Below are positions 20,999 through 32,628 of a DNA stretch of 64,000 nucleotides, one piece after another. Position 1 is the first letter of the stretch; each line of letters starts with the position of its first letter. The stretch is taken from the NCBI GenBank assembly GCA_965240325.2, contig OZ251247.1, positions 310,001 to 374,000 of the forward strand. The letters run 5' to 3'. A model generated the notes under the pieces. That model saw only the letters and a program-made list of their open reading frames with translations. It had not been told where the DNA came from and made no database searches. This stretch comes from Rebecca billardiae RCC1528. Its lineage: Eukaryota > Haptophyta. The translations under genes and the position numbers were made by a program.

Positions 20999-21173
20999 TG
21001 GCCGGGCCTAGGCGGCCCTAGCTCGCGCGCATCACTCATCAGCTGTGACAGCAGTCTCCGAGTCTGCTGAGGCATGACCACGTCGTGGTATGGGCGGGCG
21101 GTCGTTGATGTATAGCGGTTACGGCAGCGTACGTGCGAGTCGGTCTGTGGCCGACTCTGGCCGGCCGACTCTG

Positions 21174-21541
21174 GACCACGCCGCGCACTCGGCGCGCGCG
21201 GCGCCGGCTGCGGCGCGGCATTGAGCGGCTGGCCGCCTTGAGGCGGCGCGTGCGTGCGCGCTGCTCTGAGCCGCCGAGGCGAAAGAGGCGTGGCGCAAGT
21301 CACGCGGCGCAGGAGGGCGCCAGATGCTCTCCCGCAACAGCCCGTCCGCACGCGCCGGCTTCACGGGCACATCCGCGCCCGCAGCGCCGTGGCCCCGTGC
21401 GCTCGCCCGGCGCCAGCGGAGCACGCCCTCGCCGCCGCCCGCCGCAGGCCGCGGGCAAAAAATGTGGATCCCAACATCCGGCGGCGAGCGCGCCACTGGG
21501 GCGCGGGTGCGCAGCTAGTGCGCACCCTTGACTCCCTTGCC
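21174..21541. mobile_element. Solo arm of the foldback family
   Basis: Single copy of the arm found in elements B and C, without loop or partner arm. It shares the blocks ACCACGCCGCGCAC, GGCGCAAGTC, TCTCCCGCAACAGCCCGTCC and GCGGGCAAAAA. It ends in CGCACCCTTGACTCCCTT, the family terminus. The end lies only 25 bp before the RCC1-5 start codon. It may be a deletion product or a captured promoter segment. Confidence 0.75.
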
Positions 21542-21565
21542 CGGGCCGGGCTGACTGCGCGTGCG

Positions 21566-23068
21566 ATGACGATGGCGGGGCATCAGGCGCAGGCCGTCTG
21601 CTCGCCCACGCTGGGCGGCATGCCGGACGACGTGCTCGTGCGAGTGCTGGCGTCGATCGAGCGCGTGCGTGACCTCGCCGCCGCCAACGCCACCGCGCGC
21701 CTCTTCCACGCCGCGCCGCCCGGCGGGTGCTCGGCGGTCGAGCGCGCGCTGCGCGAGCGCGCGCGCGCGCGCGGCCACGAGCGCGCGCTGCCGCCGTCGC
21801 TGCCCGCGGGCGTGTGCACGTGGACGGAGGAGCTGCTCGCGCGCGAGCGCACGCTCGCCGTCGCCCGCGCGCACGCCGCAGCCCTCGACGCCGGCAACGG
21901 CTTCAGCGCGTTTGTGGACGCGGAGGGTGGGCTGCACACGTGCGGCGAGGAGCAGGTTCGGGGCGCGGACGGCAGGCCCACGGGCGAGTACCGGGTGCAC
22001 GTGGCCGCCGGCCACCCGGGCGAGCAGGACGTGCGCGTGCCCACGCACGTGGCCTCGCTCGGCGCGGTGCGCGTCGTCGCGGTGGCCGCCGGCGAGGCCC
22101 ACCTGCTTGCGCTGAGCGAGGCCGGCGCCGTGTACGGCTGCGGCGACAACGAGTGCGGCCAGCTGGGCGTGGGCGACACGGAGCAGCGGCGGCCGTTCGC
22201 TGCGGTGGACGCATTGCGGCCCGAGGCGGTCTTGGGCATCGCGGCAGGCTTCCACTACAGCCTCGCGCTCACCGCCGCTGGCTGTGCGTATAGCTGGGGC
22301 TGGAACGGGGACGGCCAGCTCGGCCACGGCGACACGAAGGACCGGTGGGAGCCGACGCGCGTCGAGGCGCTGGACGGCGTGCGCGTGGGCGGCGTGGCGG
22401 CTGGGCATGCGCACGCGTTGCTGGTGTCGAGCAGCGGGGCCGTGTACTCGTGCGGCCGTGGCCGCTCGGGCCGCCTCGGCCACGGCGACGAGGAGGATCA
22501 GCGCACGCCGAGGCGCATCGAGGCGCTTGCGGGCGTGCGCGCCGTGCACGTGAGCGCAGGACACATGCACAGCCTGGTGGTGGACAGCGAGGGGGCGGTG
22601 TACTCGTTCGGGCTGGGCGCGGGCGGCGCCCTCGGCCACGGCGACTTGGCGTCGCAGCTGCTGCCCAAGCCCATCGCCGCGCTGGCGGGCGTGCGCGCCG
22701 TGCGCGCGTGCGCGGGCATGGGCAGCAGCGCGGTGCTGGGCGCGGACGGCAGCGCGCACGCGTTTGGAAGCAACGGCCATGGCCAGCTCGGGCTGGGGCC
22801 CGCCTTCCGCTCGATCGAGCTGCTCCCGGTGCGCGCGGCGGCGCTCGCGCGCGCGCGCGTGCGCGAGTGCGCGCTCGGCTTCCGCCACACGCTCTTCGCC
22901 ACGGCGGACGGCGCCGCGCACGCGTGCGGCAAGCGCTCGGCCGCGCTCGGGCTCGGGCTGCGCGCGGGCGCGGACGGGGGCGCGGGCCACGCGGGCGCGT
23001 GCCGAGACACGCTCACGCGCGTCGAGCAGCTGCCGCGCGTGCTGCCTTGCGACGAGCCCGGCCGGTGA
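21566..23068 (+). CDS. RCC1-5: F-box-like / RCC1-repeat protein
   Basis: A 500-residue single-exon protein. The ORF is open further upstream, but that part lies inside a foldback arm. The ATG used (MTMAGHQAQAVCSPTLGGMP) aligns with RCC1-3 and -4 and shares their GCGTGCGATG context. F-box-like segment about 20-57, WTEELLARERTLA near 92, half-blade FSAFVDAEGGLHTCGEE, then six blades including YSWGWNGDGQLGHGD, YSCGRGRSGRLGHGD and YSFGLGAGGALGHGD. The tail is RVEQLPRVLPCDEPGR. Closest relatives are RCC1-3 and -4. Confidence 0.9.
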   Translation: MTMAGHQAQAVCSPTLGGMPDDVLVRVLASIERVRDLAAANATARLFHAAPPGGCSAVERALRERARARGHERALPPSLPAGVCTWTEELLARERTLAVARAHAAALDAGNGFSAFVDAEGGLHTCGEEQVRGADGRPTGEYRVHVAAGHPGEQDVRVPTHVASLGAVRVVAVAAGEAHLLALSEAGAVYGCGDNECGQLGVGDTEQRRPFAAVDALRPEAVLGIAAGFHYSLALTAAGCAYSWGWNGDGQLGHGDTKDRWEPTRVEALDGVRVGGVAAGHAHALLVSSSGAVYSCGRGRSGRLGHGDEEDQRTPRRIEALAGVRAVHVSAGHMHSLVVDSEGAVYSFGLGAGGALGHGDLASQLLPKPIAALAGVRAVRACAGMGSSAVLGADGSAHAFGSNGHGQLGLGPAFRSIELLPVRAAALARARVRECALGFRHTLFATADGAAHACGKRSAALGLGLRAGADGGAGHAGACRDTLTRVEQLPRVLPCDEPGR

Positions 23069-23381
23069 CGGCCGCGCGCTCGCGGCCGCGCGCCTCCGCC
23101 GCCGCCTGGGGCGCGCCACACGCACGTCCGCGCGCCCGGCGGGGGCGACCTCTCCGCTCTCGAGCTCATTGTCAATTGATCATTTGATGGCGGCATGATG
23201 CGGTGCGAACCGCTATGCTTTGGGCGATGTGGAAACAATCCGGCTCAATGAAGGAGATGCTTCGTCACGCGCGTCGCGCCGGTATGTGTGTGGGGGGGGA
23301 CGGCGGGTAAATATGGGTACTTGACTCATCGGCGCGACGCATCGGCGTGCATTCAGCATCACTACTGTGCGTTGTATCATA

Positions 23382-23390
23382 ATTATAAAG
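23382..23390 (+). promoter_or_regulatory. Possible TATA box
   Basis: ATTATAAAG in a locally AT-rich stretch, only about 24 bp before the first ATG of the following gene. If it is used, transcription would start near that ATG and translation would begin at the next one (23516). Confidence 0.3.
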
Positions 23391-23413
23391 GTGTGCCGGG
23401 CGCTCTACCTGTA

Positions 23414-24657
23414 ATGACCAATAGTCGCGGCTCGGGCGCAGCCCCCGCGCGCGCACCCCGCGCCGCCTCCCGAGCTGAGAGCGTTGGGCGTGCCCTCGGC
23501 CCCCCACCCCTCGCCATGCCGCTCGGCGGGCCGCGCGGCGGCGGCGGCGGCGCCGGCGCGCAGGTGGTCTACCTCGTCGCCTCGCTCACCACCTCGCCCA
23601 CCCGCCTGGCCACGCTGGGCACCACGCTGCACTCGCTCTCCGAGTACCGCCAGCTCCGGCCGTTCGACGAGATTGTTCTCAACCTGCCGAGAATCTTTGC
23701 GCGCACGGGCGAGGCGTACCCGGCGGTGCTGCCCGACGGGGTGGCGGCGCGCGCGACGGTGAACCGGTGCGGCCACGACTGGGGCCCCGCGACCAAGCTC
23801 GTCCCCACCGTCCGCTACCTCGCCACGACGCGCGCGCCGACGATCGCGCGCCGGCTCGGGCTGTCCACCGACGCGGCCGGCGTGGCGGAGGCGCTGCGGC
23901 GGACGCACATCGTGCTCGTGGACGACGACATCGTGTACCCGCGCGGGATGGCCTTCTCCCTCGCCGCCACCGCGCGCCCCGACACCGCCGAGTCCGCCGC
24001 GGGCTTCAAGCTCGCGCCGCGCACGCTCGCCAACCCCGACGGCATCGCGACCATCGTGGGCCACCACGGCGCGGCGCTGCACGTGTGCGAGGCCTTCTCG
24101 GGGTGGCGCGTGCCGCTGGCGGCGGTGGGCGCGGAGGGCGTGGAGCCGTTCGAGGCGCGCTTCCGCGCGCTCACCGCCGACCCCGACCTGCGCATCTCCG
24201 ACGACCTCGCGATCTCAGACTACCTCGCCGCGCGCGGCATCCGGCTGCGTCTGCACGCGACGCGCCACTTTGCGAAGGGGCTGCTGTTCGTGCGGCTGAC
24301 GGGGCAGCGCGCGGACGCGCTGCACTTCACCAACTCGTCGGGCGTGACGCACTGGGCGCGCTACTGGCGCGTCATCGACACGGGCAAGCTCCCCTCCCTC
24401 CCCGCGCCCGAGCGGTGGCGCGGTCTCTGCCCGGCGCGCGTGCGGCCGCCGCGCCGCCCGCCCGCGTGTCCGTGCGGCGCGGTGGCGGGGCGCGCAAAGG
24501 CGGCGGCGAAGGCGGCGGCGAAGGCGAGGGCGGCGGCGAGGGCGGCGGCGGCAGGCGCGCCGAGCGCCAACCGCACGCTGCTCCTCGCCGCGGCGGCCGC
24601 CGCCGCCGCCGCATCCGCGGAGCGCAGCGGCGACGGCCGCGACGGCAACGGCACGGC

Positions 24658-24697
<40 letters not shown>

Positions 24698-25518
24698 TCG
24701 GCGGCGGGCGCCGACGGCGCGAGTGCGGCGCTGGCGCTGCCCGCGTCGGCGCCGACGGTGACGGTGCTGGGCGACCCGCGCGCCGGCGTGGGCACGGTGC
24801 GCGCGCTGCTCCGAGCCAACTTTTGCGCGCGCCTCGCAGGGCCGGTGTACCCGCCCCTGCCCGCGGACGGCGGCTCGCTGTGGGGCAGCGGCGGCGGCGG
24901 CAGCAGCGGCGGCGGCGGTGGCGGTGACGGCTTTGCCGCGCCCTCGCCGGGCCGCGCCTCGCTGTGGGGCGGCGGGGCGGCCGGTGGCGGCGGCAGCAGC
25001 GGGCTGTGGGGTGGCGCTGCGGCCGGCAGCGCCGGCGGCGGCGCCGGCAATGCCGGCGTGGGCGGCTTTGCGAGCGCGGCCGCAGGTCCGGGCGGGGTCG
25101 GCGGTCTGTTCCCGCGGCGGCGCGGCCGGCGGCGCGGCCGGCGGCGGCTCGCGAGCGCCGCCGCCGCGGCTGGGGCGGCTGGGGCGGGTCGACCCCCGAG
25201 CGGCGGCGTCGTGGGCGCGGGGCGCGCGGACGCGTCGCCGCTCTCGCAGCTCACGGACGCGCCCGCCTCGCTCGCCGCGGCGCGCGCCGCGCTGCGCTCG
25301 GTCCACCTCCGGCAGCGCGCGCCCCTCGTCGTCGTCGTGCGCGAGCCGCTGCAGTGGCTTGCTGCGCTGCACGCGCGCCCCGGCGTGGAGGCGGGCTTCT
25401 GGGCGAGGGGGCTGAGCCTGGACGAGTTCGCGACGGCGCCGTGGCTCTCGTGGCGCGCGCCGGGCGCGCGCGCGCGCTGCCTGCACAACGGCAGCGCCGC
25501 CGCCGCCGGGGGCGCGGC

Positions 25519-25579
<61 letters not shown>

Positions 25580-26722
25580 TGGCTGAGTGAGGCCGAGGCG
25601 TCCGCACTCGGCCCCGCCGCGCTCCGCGGCTGCGCGCCGCGCGCGTTCGCCTCCGCCGCCGCGATGCGCGCGGCCAAGCTCGGGCTGCTCGTCGACGCGC
25701 TGCAGCTCGCCGCGCGCGCCGACGGCCTCGTGAGCGCGGGCGGCGGGCGCGCGAGCGGCGCCGCTGTCGGCGGCGTGCTCGCTCGCACTGTGTCGCACTA
25801 CGCGCCGCCGCCGGGCAGCGGCGGCGCGGGCGGCGGCGGCGGCGGCGGCCATGCCGGCAGCGGCGGCGGCCACGCTGAGCCGCCGCCCGTGCTCGTGCTG
25901 CGGTACGAGGACATTGCGCACGAGCCGGGCGCGGCCGTGTGCACGCTCGGCTCGGCGCTGGGGCTGTGCGCCAGGCGCGGGCGCGGCGTTCTGAACGTGG
26001 TGAGCGCGGACGCGGGCGCGGACGCGGGCGCGGACGCGGCGGGCGGCGGCGCGGGCGGCACGGCGGGCGGCATGGTCGGCGGCGGCGGTGGCGTGGCCGA
26101 CGGCGAGGTGGCCGGGCTCAGCGGCGCCACCGCCGGCGGCGGCGCGCCCGCCGCCGCCGCCGCCGCGCCGAGCGCCGGCGGCACCGCCACCGCCGCGCCC
26201 GGCCCAATCGCCGCCGCCATCTCCGCCATCTCCGCCGCGCACACGCGCATGCGCGCTTCCATGGCCAGCCCGCGCCCGTGCACCGCCGCGTCGCGCTTCG
26301 GCGACGGCGCGCTGCGCGCGGTGCTGGACGCGCTCGACTGGCGCGCCGAGGCGGTCTTCGGCTACGGCACGCGCCGCGAGTACGAGCGCTGCGCCTCGAC
26401 GCTCTCAGCGGTGCTCAGGCGGCGGTGGCGCGAGCGCACGAGCGCGGCGCTCATGGGCGGCGGCGGCGGCGGCGTGGGCGGGCTGGGCTTGACGGCCGCG
26501 CCGCTCGGCGGCGGCGGCTTTGGCGCCCCCGCCGCCGCCGCCGCCGGCGCTGGGTTTGGGCTGTTGCCAGGCGCAGGGCTGGGCCACCACATGCTGCCGG
26601 CCGCGGTGCCGGGCGCGGCGGCGGGCGCGATGCCGGGCGCGGTGGCGGGCGCGGTGCCGGGCGCCCCCGCAGACCCGTGGCAGTGGGCGGGCGCGCCGCA
26701 GCCTCGGACGCCGCGGCGGTGA
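23414..26722 (+). CDS. Glycosyltransferase-sulfotransferase fusion protein
   Basis: A long single ORF of 1102 residues with two recognisable halves. The N-terminal half (about 50-330) looks like a nucleotide-sugar glycosyltransferase. It opens with VVYLVASLTTSPTRLATLG, has a metal-binding VDDDIVYP near residue 170, and RISDDLAISDYLA near 260. An Ala/Gly-rich linker follows. The second half (about 445-850) has sulfotransferase features: VTVLGDPRAGVGTVRALLR as the PAPS 5'-phosphosulfate loop, LVVVVREPLQWLAALH as the 3'-phosphate motif near 640, and VLVLRYEDIAHEP near 825. Poly-Gly runs interrupt both halves. It could build and sulfate a glycan. The start is uncertain: ATG at 23516 is an alternative, and part of the Gly-rich runs could be unspliced sequence. 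Confidence 0.75.
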
Positions 26723-27110
26723 CGGCGGCGCGAGGCGGTCGGCGCGCCGCCGAGACGGGCGGCAGACCCGCGCTCGGTGCAGACAGACAGACCGCCGAGC
26801 GCGCGCCGCGCCCTCGTGGCCGCGCCGCCGCCGCCGCCGCCGAGCCGCTGCCGCCGCGCCGCGCCGCGCGGCCGCGGCAGCGGACGATGCCGGCATGATC
26901 ATGCTGCGACTCAGGCGCGGCCGTCGTTGCGCATGCTCAGATGCTCGCTGCATAGTGCGTTCTGCATGCCGCCCGCCTGATGGTGACGACGACTTCCGAG
27001 CGCAGCGTAGCTACCACTGCTAGTAGTAGCAGTTATTAGTCGTAGTAGGACTTCTGCTCTGCAGCACAGCGCAGTGGCGGACGGCTGCAGACCTGGCGGT
27101 CGAGCATTCT
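26723..27110. other. Short intergenic stretch
   Basis: GC-rich 3' flank of the fusion gene, then moderate-GC sequence up to the left end of TIR element copy 1. Nothing codes convincingly. Confidence 0.5.
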
Positions 27111-28100
27111 ATATCCCCTTACCGCAGTCTGCTTCTATACGAAGCAGATTTGGGTGGGCGGCGGCGTGGGAGCGCTGGGCGCGCAGGTAGACGGCGCGAG
27201 CGGGCGCGCGCACGCTTGGGGGCATCTTTGGGACCATACCCATCGATGACCCGAGCCTCGCCGCCACCGCCCTTCCCCTTCTCCCGTGCCACGGCGTCCA
27301 GACGGAGTGCCAAACGAGCGTTTGAACATGCCACGAAGCAGATTTGGAATGGTGCTCAAACCGCTGCGGAGGTGATCGTCAGGCTGCGGCGTGAGGCTGG
27401 GAGGGGTATCATAACATAATGGATGACGGTCGTCACCCGTGCGCCGGTCGGTAGGCTGCTACTCAGCGCCCGTAGCCTCGTACGCTGCACGTCGAGCTCA
27501 AGATCCCTCACCGTGGGCTCCGCGCGAGTGACACTGAGCACGAGGAGGGTGTACTTGCGAGGGGTACGCGCGTCGCGCCTGCGATCGACGCCAAGACAAG
27601 CGAAGAAGCGATACCACCACTCCCGCGAAGCGCCTGCCTGACTTGCACTCGGTGTACACACCGCGTGCGGCGTGCCGCAAGGAAGGAGCCCGACCCGTGC
27701 CTCAGCGTGTCCCGCGCGGCTGGCTGGCGGGCACTTTCAGCGTGATCGGTCATGCGAACGCGCGCAGAGTAACGCGCGCAGTATGTACACTGTCTACAAT
27801 CATCTTTGTCGGTCGCCCACGTGCTTGAAGCGGCTGCAAGGAGTGCAGCCGGGTGTCGCGGGCCAGTCGAGCGCCCAGCTAGCACGACGGCAGCTCGGCG
27901 CCGCCGCGCGTTGCCATCGTGGAGGCGGTGAAGCTGGAGGGACTAGGCTGGCGGCTGTCTGAGGGTAGCTAGACCATGCCTGGGCACTCTCAAGCCGTGT
28001 TCAATGCCCAGGCGCGCGTAGGTGGGCCGCAAAGCGCGCGCAGCGGCCGCCGTCAAATCTGCTTCCATACGAAGCAGATTGAACTGCGGTAAGGGGATAT
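27111..28100. mobile_element. TIR element copy 1 (non-autonomous DNA transposon)
   Basis: Both ends carry the same 18 bases in inverted orientation, ATATCCCCTTACCGCAGT (27111-27128 and 28083-28100). Just inside each end is a near-palindrome, CTGCTTC-TATAC-GAAGCAG (27129-27147) and CTGCTTC-CATAC-GAAGCAG (28059-28077). The 990-bp body is repeated at 41968-43045. No transposase is visible and no clear target duplication flanks it. A conserved minus-strand ORF in both copies (about 75 residues, MSTIPN/HLLRGM...) has no recognised function. The right end lies 87 bp upstream of the RCC1-6 start codon. Confidence 0.8.
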
Positions 28101-28187
28101 TCCTGGCATCGCGCCCCGGACTCTGCGGACTCCCTGCAGCGGCCAGCGCGCGCACCGCCGCCCTCTCGTCTTCTCGCGCTCGGCTCG

Positions 28188-29651
28188 ATGGCCACGGCAC
28201 GGGCGCACGCGCTGGACGACCTGCCGCACGACGCGCTGGCACGAATCGCCACCTTCCTCGCGGTGCCCGACCTCGCCGCCGCCAACGCCACCGCGCGCCT
28301 CTTCCGCAGCGCGCCGCCGGACGGCCGCTCGGCGGTCGAGCACGCGCTGCGCGAGCGCGCGCGCGCACGCGGGCACGAGCGCGCGCTGCTGGCGTCGCTG
28401 CCTTCGGGCGTGCGCACGTGGACGGAGGAGCTGTTTGTGCGCGAGCGCGTGCTCGAGCTCGCATGCTCGCACTCGCCCCCCGTGGCGACCGGCGCTTACG
28501 GCTCAGGTGGCTTCAGCGCGTTTGTGGACGCGGAGGGCGGGCTGCACACGTGTGGCGAGGAGGAGGTGCGGGACGCGGACTGGCTGCCGACGGGCGAGTA
28601 TCGAGCGTACGCGGCAATCAGCCACCCGGGTATGCAGACAGTGCGCGTGCCGACGCACGTCGCCTCCTTCAGCGATGTGCGCGTGGTCGCGGTGGCTGCT
28701 GGGTGGGACCACCTGCTCGCGCTGAGCGATGCCGGCACCGTGTACGGCTGCGGCCACAACCTGCACGGCCAGCTCGGGCTGGGGAACAGGGAGAAGCGGC
28801 GCTCATTCGCGCTCGTCAAGCTACCCGCGATTGAGCTCGTCGTCGCGATCGCCGCGGGCGGCTACCACAGCCTCGCGCTCACCGCCGCTGGGTGCGCGTA
28901 CAGCTGGGGCGACAACGACTACGGCCAGCTCGGCCACGGCGACAAGAAGGAGCGGTGGGAGCCGACGCGCATCGAGGCGCTGGACGGCGTGCGCGTGGGC
29001 GGCATCTCCGTGGGCGGGTCGCACACGCTACTGCTCTCGGCGTGCGGCGCCGTCTACTCGTGCGGCCGTGGCCAGTTTGGCCGTCTCGGCCACGGCGACC
29101 AGCTGGTTCAGCGCACGCCGAGGCGCATTGAGGCGCTCGCTGGCGTGCGCGCCGTGCACGTGAGCGCGGGCGGTGCGCACAGCCTGGTGGTGGACAGCGG
29201 GGGGGCGGTGTACTCGTTTGGGCATGGCGAGGATGGTGTGCTCGGCCACGGCGACACTGTCGGTCGGCGCAAGCCCAAGCGCGTCAAGGCGCTCGCTGGT
29301 GTGCGCGCCGTGCGCGCGTGCGCTGGTCGGGGCAGCAGCGCGGTGCTGGGCGCGGACGGCAGCGTGCGCACGTTTGGGAACAACGAGTACGGCGAGCTGG
29401 GGCTGGGGCACGGAGAGGCAGACGTCAAAGCGCCCACGCGCGCGCTCGCCCTTACACAAGCTCGTGTGGTGCGCTGTGCCATGGGCTTCTCCCACTCGCT
29501 GTTTGTGAGTGCGGAAGGCAGCGTGTACGCGTGCGGTGAGCGCTGGGCTGCGCTCGGCCTCGGCATGAGCGAGGCCGAGCAAGACGAGCCCACCCAGCGG
29601 ATTGAAACGCCCACGTGCGTCGAGACGGCGTGGCGTGCGCGCGTCTGCTGA
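28188..29651 (+). CDS. RCC1-6: F-box-like / RCC1-repeat protein
   Basis: A 487-residue protein and a good reference copy for the family. Residues 9-45 (LDDLPHDALARIATFLAVPD, LAAANATARLFRS) are F-box-like. WTEELFVRERVLELA is near 84, FSAFVDAEGGLHTCGEE near 112. Six complete RCC1 blades follow, each about 50 residues: YGCGHNLHGQLGLG, YSWGDNDYGQLGHGD, YSCGRGQFGRLGHGD, YSFGHGEDGVLGHGD, RTFGNNEYGELGLG, YACGERWAALGLG. With the first half-blade this makes a seven-bladed ring. It ends TPTCVETAWRARVC, the mark of subgroup RCC1-6 to -12. The start MATARAHALDD sits in the context CTCGGCTCGATGGCCACG, also used by RCC1-7, -8 and -9. Confidence 0.92.
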   Translation: MATARAHALDDLPHDALARIATFLAVPDLAAANATARLFRSAPPDGRSAVEHALRERARARGHERALLASLPSGVRTWTEELFVRERVLELACSHSPPVATGAYGSGGFSAFVDAEGGLHTCGEEEVRDADWLPTGEYRAYAAISHPGMQTVRVPTHVASFSDVRVVAVAAGWDHLLALSDAGTVYGCGHNLHGQLGLGNREKRRSFALVKLPAIELVVAIAAGGYHSLALTAAGCAYSWGDNDYGQLGHGDKKERWEPTRIEALDGVRVGGISVGGSHTLLLSACGAVYSCGRGQFGRLGHGDQLVQRTPRRIEALAGVRAVHVSAGGAHSLVVDSGGAVYSFGHGEDGVLGHGDTVGRRKPKRVKALAGVRAVRACAGRGSSAVLGADGSVRTFGNNEYGELGLGHGEADVKAPTRALALTQARVVRCAMGFSHSLFVSAEGSVYACGERWAALGLGMSEAEQDEPTQRIETPTCVETAWRARVC

Positions 29652-30094
29652 CGCCGCCTGCCTCCGAGGCGCGACGGCAGGCAGCCGGAGCCGCTGCGGG
29701 CCTGCCTGCGGCGGGGAGTGTGGAGGTGCGCGGGGGGGAGGGGGTAGGGGTGGGGGGAGCCCGCGCGACGGCCCGCGCGCCGCGTGGCTGGGTCCTGCCT
29801 CCGGGATGCGACGAGTCCGCGGGGTGGCGTGCGGCGTGTGCGCACTCTGAGCAGCTCGGACTGGCGGCCGTCGGCGTCGCGGACGCGGTCGGCAGCGCGG
29901 ACTGCTTGCCGCGCGAGCAGCCGAGCGGGGGTCGGCCAGAGTCAGCCATGGCCATGGGCCGCGTCATCATCGGTCTCATCACTCTCATCATCAGTGGCGA
30001 CTCAGGTGCCCGTGATGATGTCGTCAACGGTGTGGCAGCGGTCCGCCCGTGATCCACCGCGCCGCCGGGCGCTACTGGCACCGCCTACTAGAAC
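29652..30094 (+). repeat. Duplicated 3' flank of RCC1-6
   Basis: This 3' flank recurs after RCC1-7, -8 and -9. Five bases after the stop codon it forms a possible stem, GCCTGCC (29656-29662) with GGCAGGC (29676-29682). It then has a G-run block (about 29729-29759) and the motif GCGTGGCTGGGTCCTGCCTCC. It probably includes the 3' untranslated region and marks the duplicated unit. Confidence 0.75.
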
Positions 30095-30120
30095 ACGACG
30101 ACTATACTACTCTACAACTT

Positions 30121-30586
<466 letters not shown>

Positions 30587-30596
30587 TATCGGCCTG

Positions 30597-32513
30597 CCTG
30601 TTTTATTTCTACGAGAGCCCAATACGGCGACATTCGCCAAAACCGGGTAAAATGGCGGCTTGCCCGCTGGTGGTGGGTGCCCGGGCGCGATTGCGGAGTA
30701 GGGATGGCACGTCGTTGGCGCATGTTCGTACTAGGGCGCTGAGCTGTAGCGAAAGGTGTTGCCAAGGCATGCTGCTTAGCCTTGCCATGGTGCTTCGCCA
30801 TGACACGGAGGTCACTCGCAGCGCACGGCGGTGTGACGATCGCCGCGCCGCGGCGGCAAACCGCAGTTGCGGGCGCGCTGCGAGCTGCAAGCACTCTGCC
30901 TTGGCTGCGTCGCGCCCGTGTCAGTTGTTGAACCAGGATTGTTGAACAACCGATGGGCTGCAAACGATACCAGCTCTACTTGCTCCGCCGCCACTTCCGT
31001 GTCGAGCGTGAGATGCTTCCGTTGCGTGCGCTCGCATGCAGCTTGCCGCCTGCATTTGAACGTGGTCAAGGCAGGTTGGTGGGCTGGTTGCTCAGGCCTC
31101 CTCGGCGTAGATGACGACAGGGTGCGTGCCACGCGCACCCATGACGCGGGAAAGGCGTGCACACGCGTCCTCGCGCATCTGGCAGGCTGCAGTCTTGGCC
31201 AAGATGATGCCAGAACAAGCCTGCCAGTGCCTCGCCGCGCGGGCGCGAGCGCGCAGAGAGATCTGGCTTCTGACCCGTGCTCTTCAGTGTACCTCGTGTG
31301 CGACGACGACGAGGCGGACGAGCGCCGCAACTGGATTCCTGCCCTCACCGGTCACCGAGGAGTGCAGGAATCGCATTCCTCGCGCACGCCGGGGCCGCCA
31401 TCGGCCGTGAGAGGCAGGGATGGGCACAAGCGATTCGCCGAATCGCCAATTCGCCGAATTCGCCGATTCGCGAATTCGCGAACGCTCGGCGCGTTCGCCG
31501 AAAGTGGCGAAATGCCCCGATCCGGGCGTTATTGTCCTTGCCGGACTCAGTATCTTCCCGGCCGGCGCGACGGCCGGCGGCCGCCGATCGGCGCATGCGA
31601 CCTGCGCGCCGCCGCGTGCGCGCCCGCCGCGCCGAGGCGAGCGGCGTACGACGCGAACTCGCCAAGCGGGCTGCCGAACCTGATGCGCTTGGCGCTTGCA
31701 TGCCTCCGCAGTGGCGGCAGCAGCCAGTCGTCCAGCGCGGAGAGGGCGCGTCCCCGCTCGGCGCCGCTGCGTTGAACGGCGGCTGCGAGCAGCTCTGCCT
31801 TGCACGCGTCGGTGACGCTCAGGGTAACGTAGCGCATGCCCACTACGAGTGCGCCGACGTGCACTCTGACGAGGCCTCAGGCGAGCGGCGAGACGACTTC
31901 TGGCGCGGGCGTTGCGTGCACACTCCCGGCGTGCCGAGCAGCGTCAGAATAGCTGCGCGCCGGCATTGGTGGTGGGTCGGCGAGGCTGGTGTTCGCCGGG
32001 GGGCGCGGCAGACTCGAGCACATTGCTTCATGGCACGCATGCAGTGAGACACGCCGCAAACTTAGCGAAGACTAAGGAGCTGGCGGCTGAGGTCCGTCGG
32101 TCAGCCAGAGTCACGCCTCACAGTCCACACGGCGGTGCGTCCGGCGCGCAACGGTCTGACCCAAGCCGCACGCGTCCCAGAGCTCGTAGGCTGCACAGAG
32201 GCGCCATCGCTTGGGCATGGCCCCTGGTAGTATACGGGCTGTGCCACACGTCATACTGACACTCGTAGCCTCTTGTTGGGGTGATACATGGCGCAAAAAT
32301 GTTCGATTCCCGGAAATTCGCCATATTCGGCGAATTTCGGCGAATTCGGCGAATTCGGCGAATTCGCGAACGCTGAGGCCATTCGGCGAATCCGCCCATC
32401 CCTGGTGAGAGGTACACTGAACGGGGCGTGACACCGATTCCCACTGGCGGGCACGGGTTTGTCGCCGTGACCTAGTAAATGGAATCTATGGAATCTGGTA
32501 GAAATAAAACAGG
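30597..32513. mobile_element. Candidate outer TIR element enclosing the hAT insertion
   Basis: CCTGTTTTATTTCTAC at 30597-30612 is repeated as its exact reverse complement at 32498-32513. Between them lie about 0.8 kb of sequence without a recognised gene, the hAT-like element, and a short right part. No target duplication is evident. The 16-bp match could mark an older element into which the hAT copy jumped. Confidence 0.4.
31415..32404. mobile_element. hAT-like DNA transposon, non-autonomous
   Basis: Perfect 11-bp terminal inverted repeats, CAGGGATGGGC (31415-31425) and GCCCATCCCTG (32394-32404). They are flanked on both sides by the 8-bp direct repeat GTGAGAGG (31407-31414 and 32405-32412). 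An 8-bp target duplication and CAG..CTG ends are standard for hAT transposons. Both subterminal regions contain clustered copies of ATTCGCCGAA or its complement, as expected for transposase-binding sites. The 990-bp body shows no hAT dimerisation domain or other transposase motif, so it seems to depend on a partner. Confidence 0.88.
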
Positions 32514-32628
32514 CCTATTTCTGAACTACACGGATCAGGAGACCCGCGTCGTCCTACCTGTGTCGTTAAATCATAGAATGGGTCCGGACTCAGAGACAGA
32601 GACTAGTCACTAGAGCAGAGTATACCGA

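Noticed and set aside
32284-32320. tRNA T-loop-like GTTCGATTCC
   Set aside because: The flanking bases do not pair as a T stem, and no acceptor or anticodon arm is present. It lies within the subterminal repeats of the hAT-like element.
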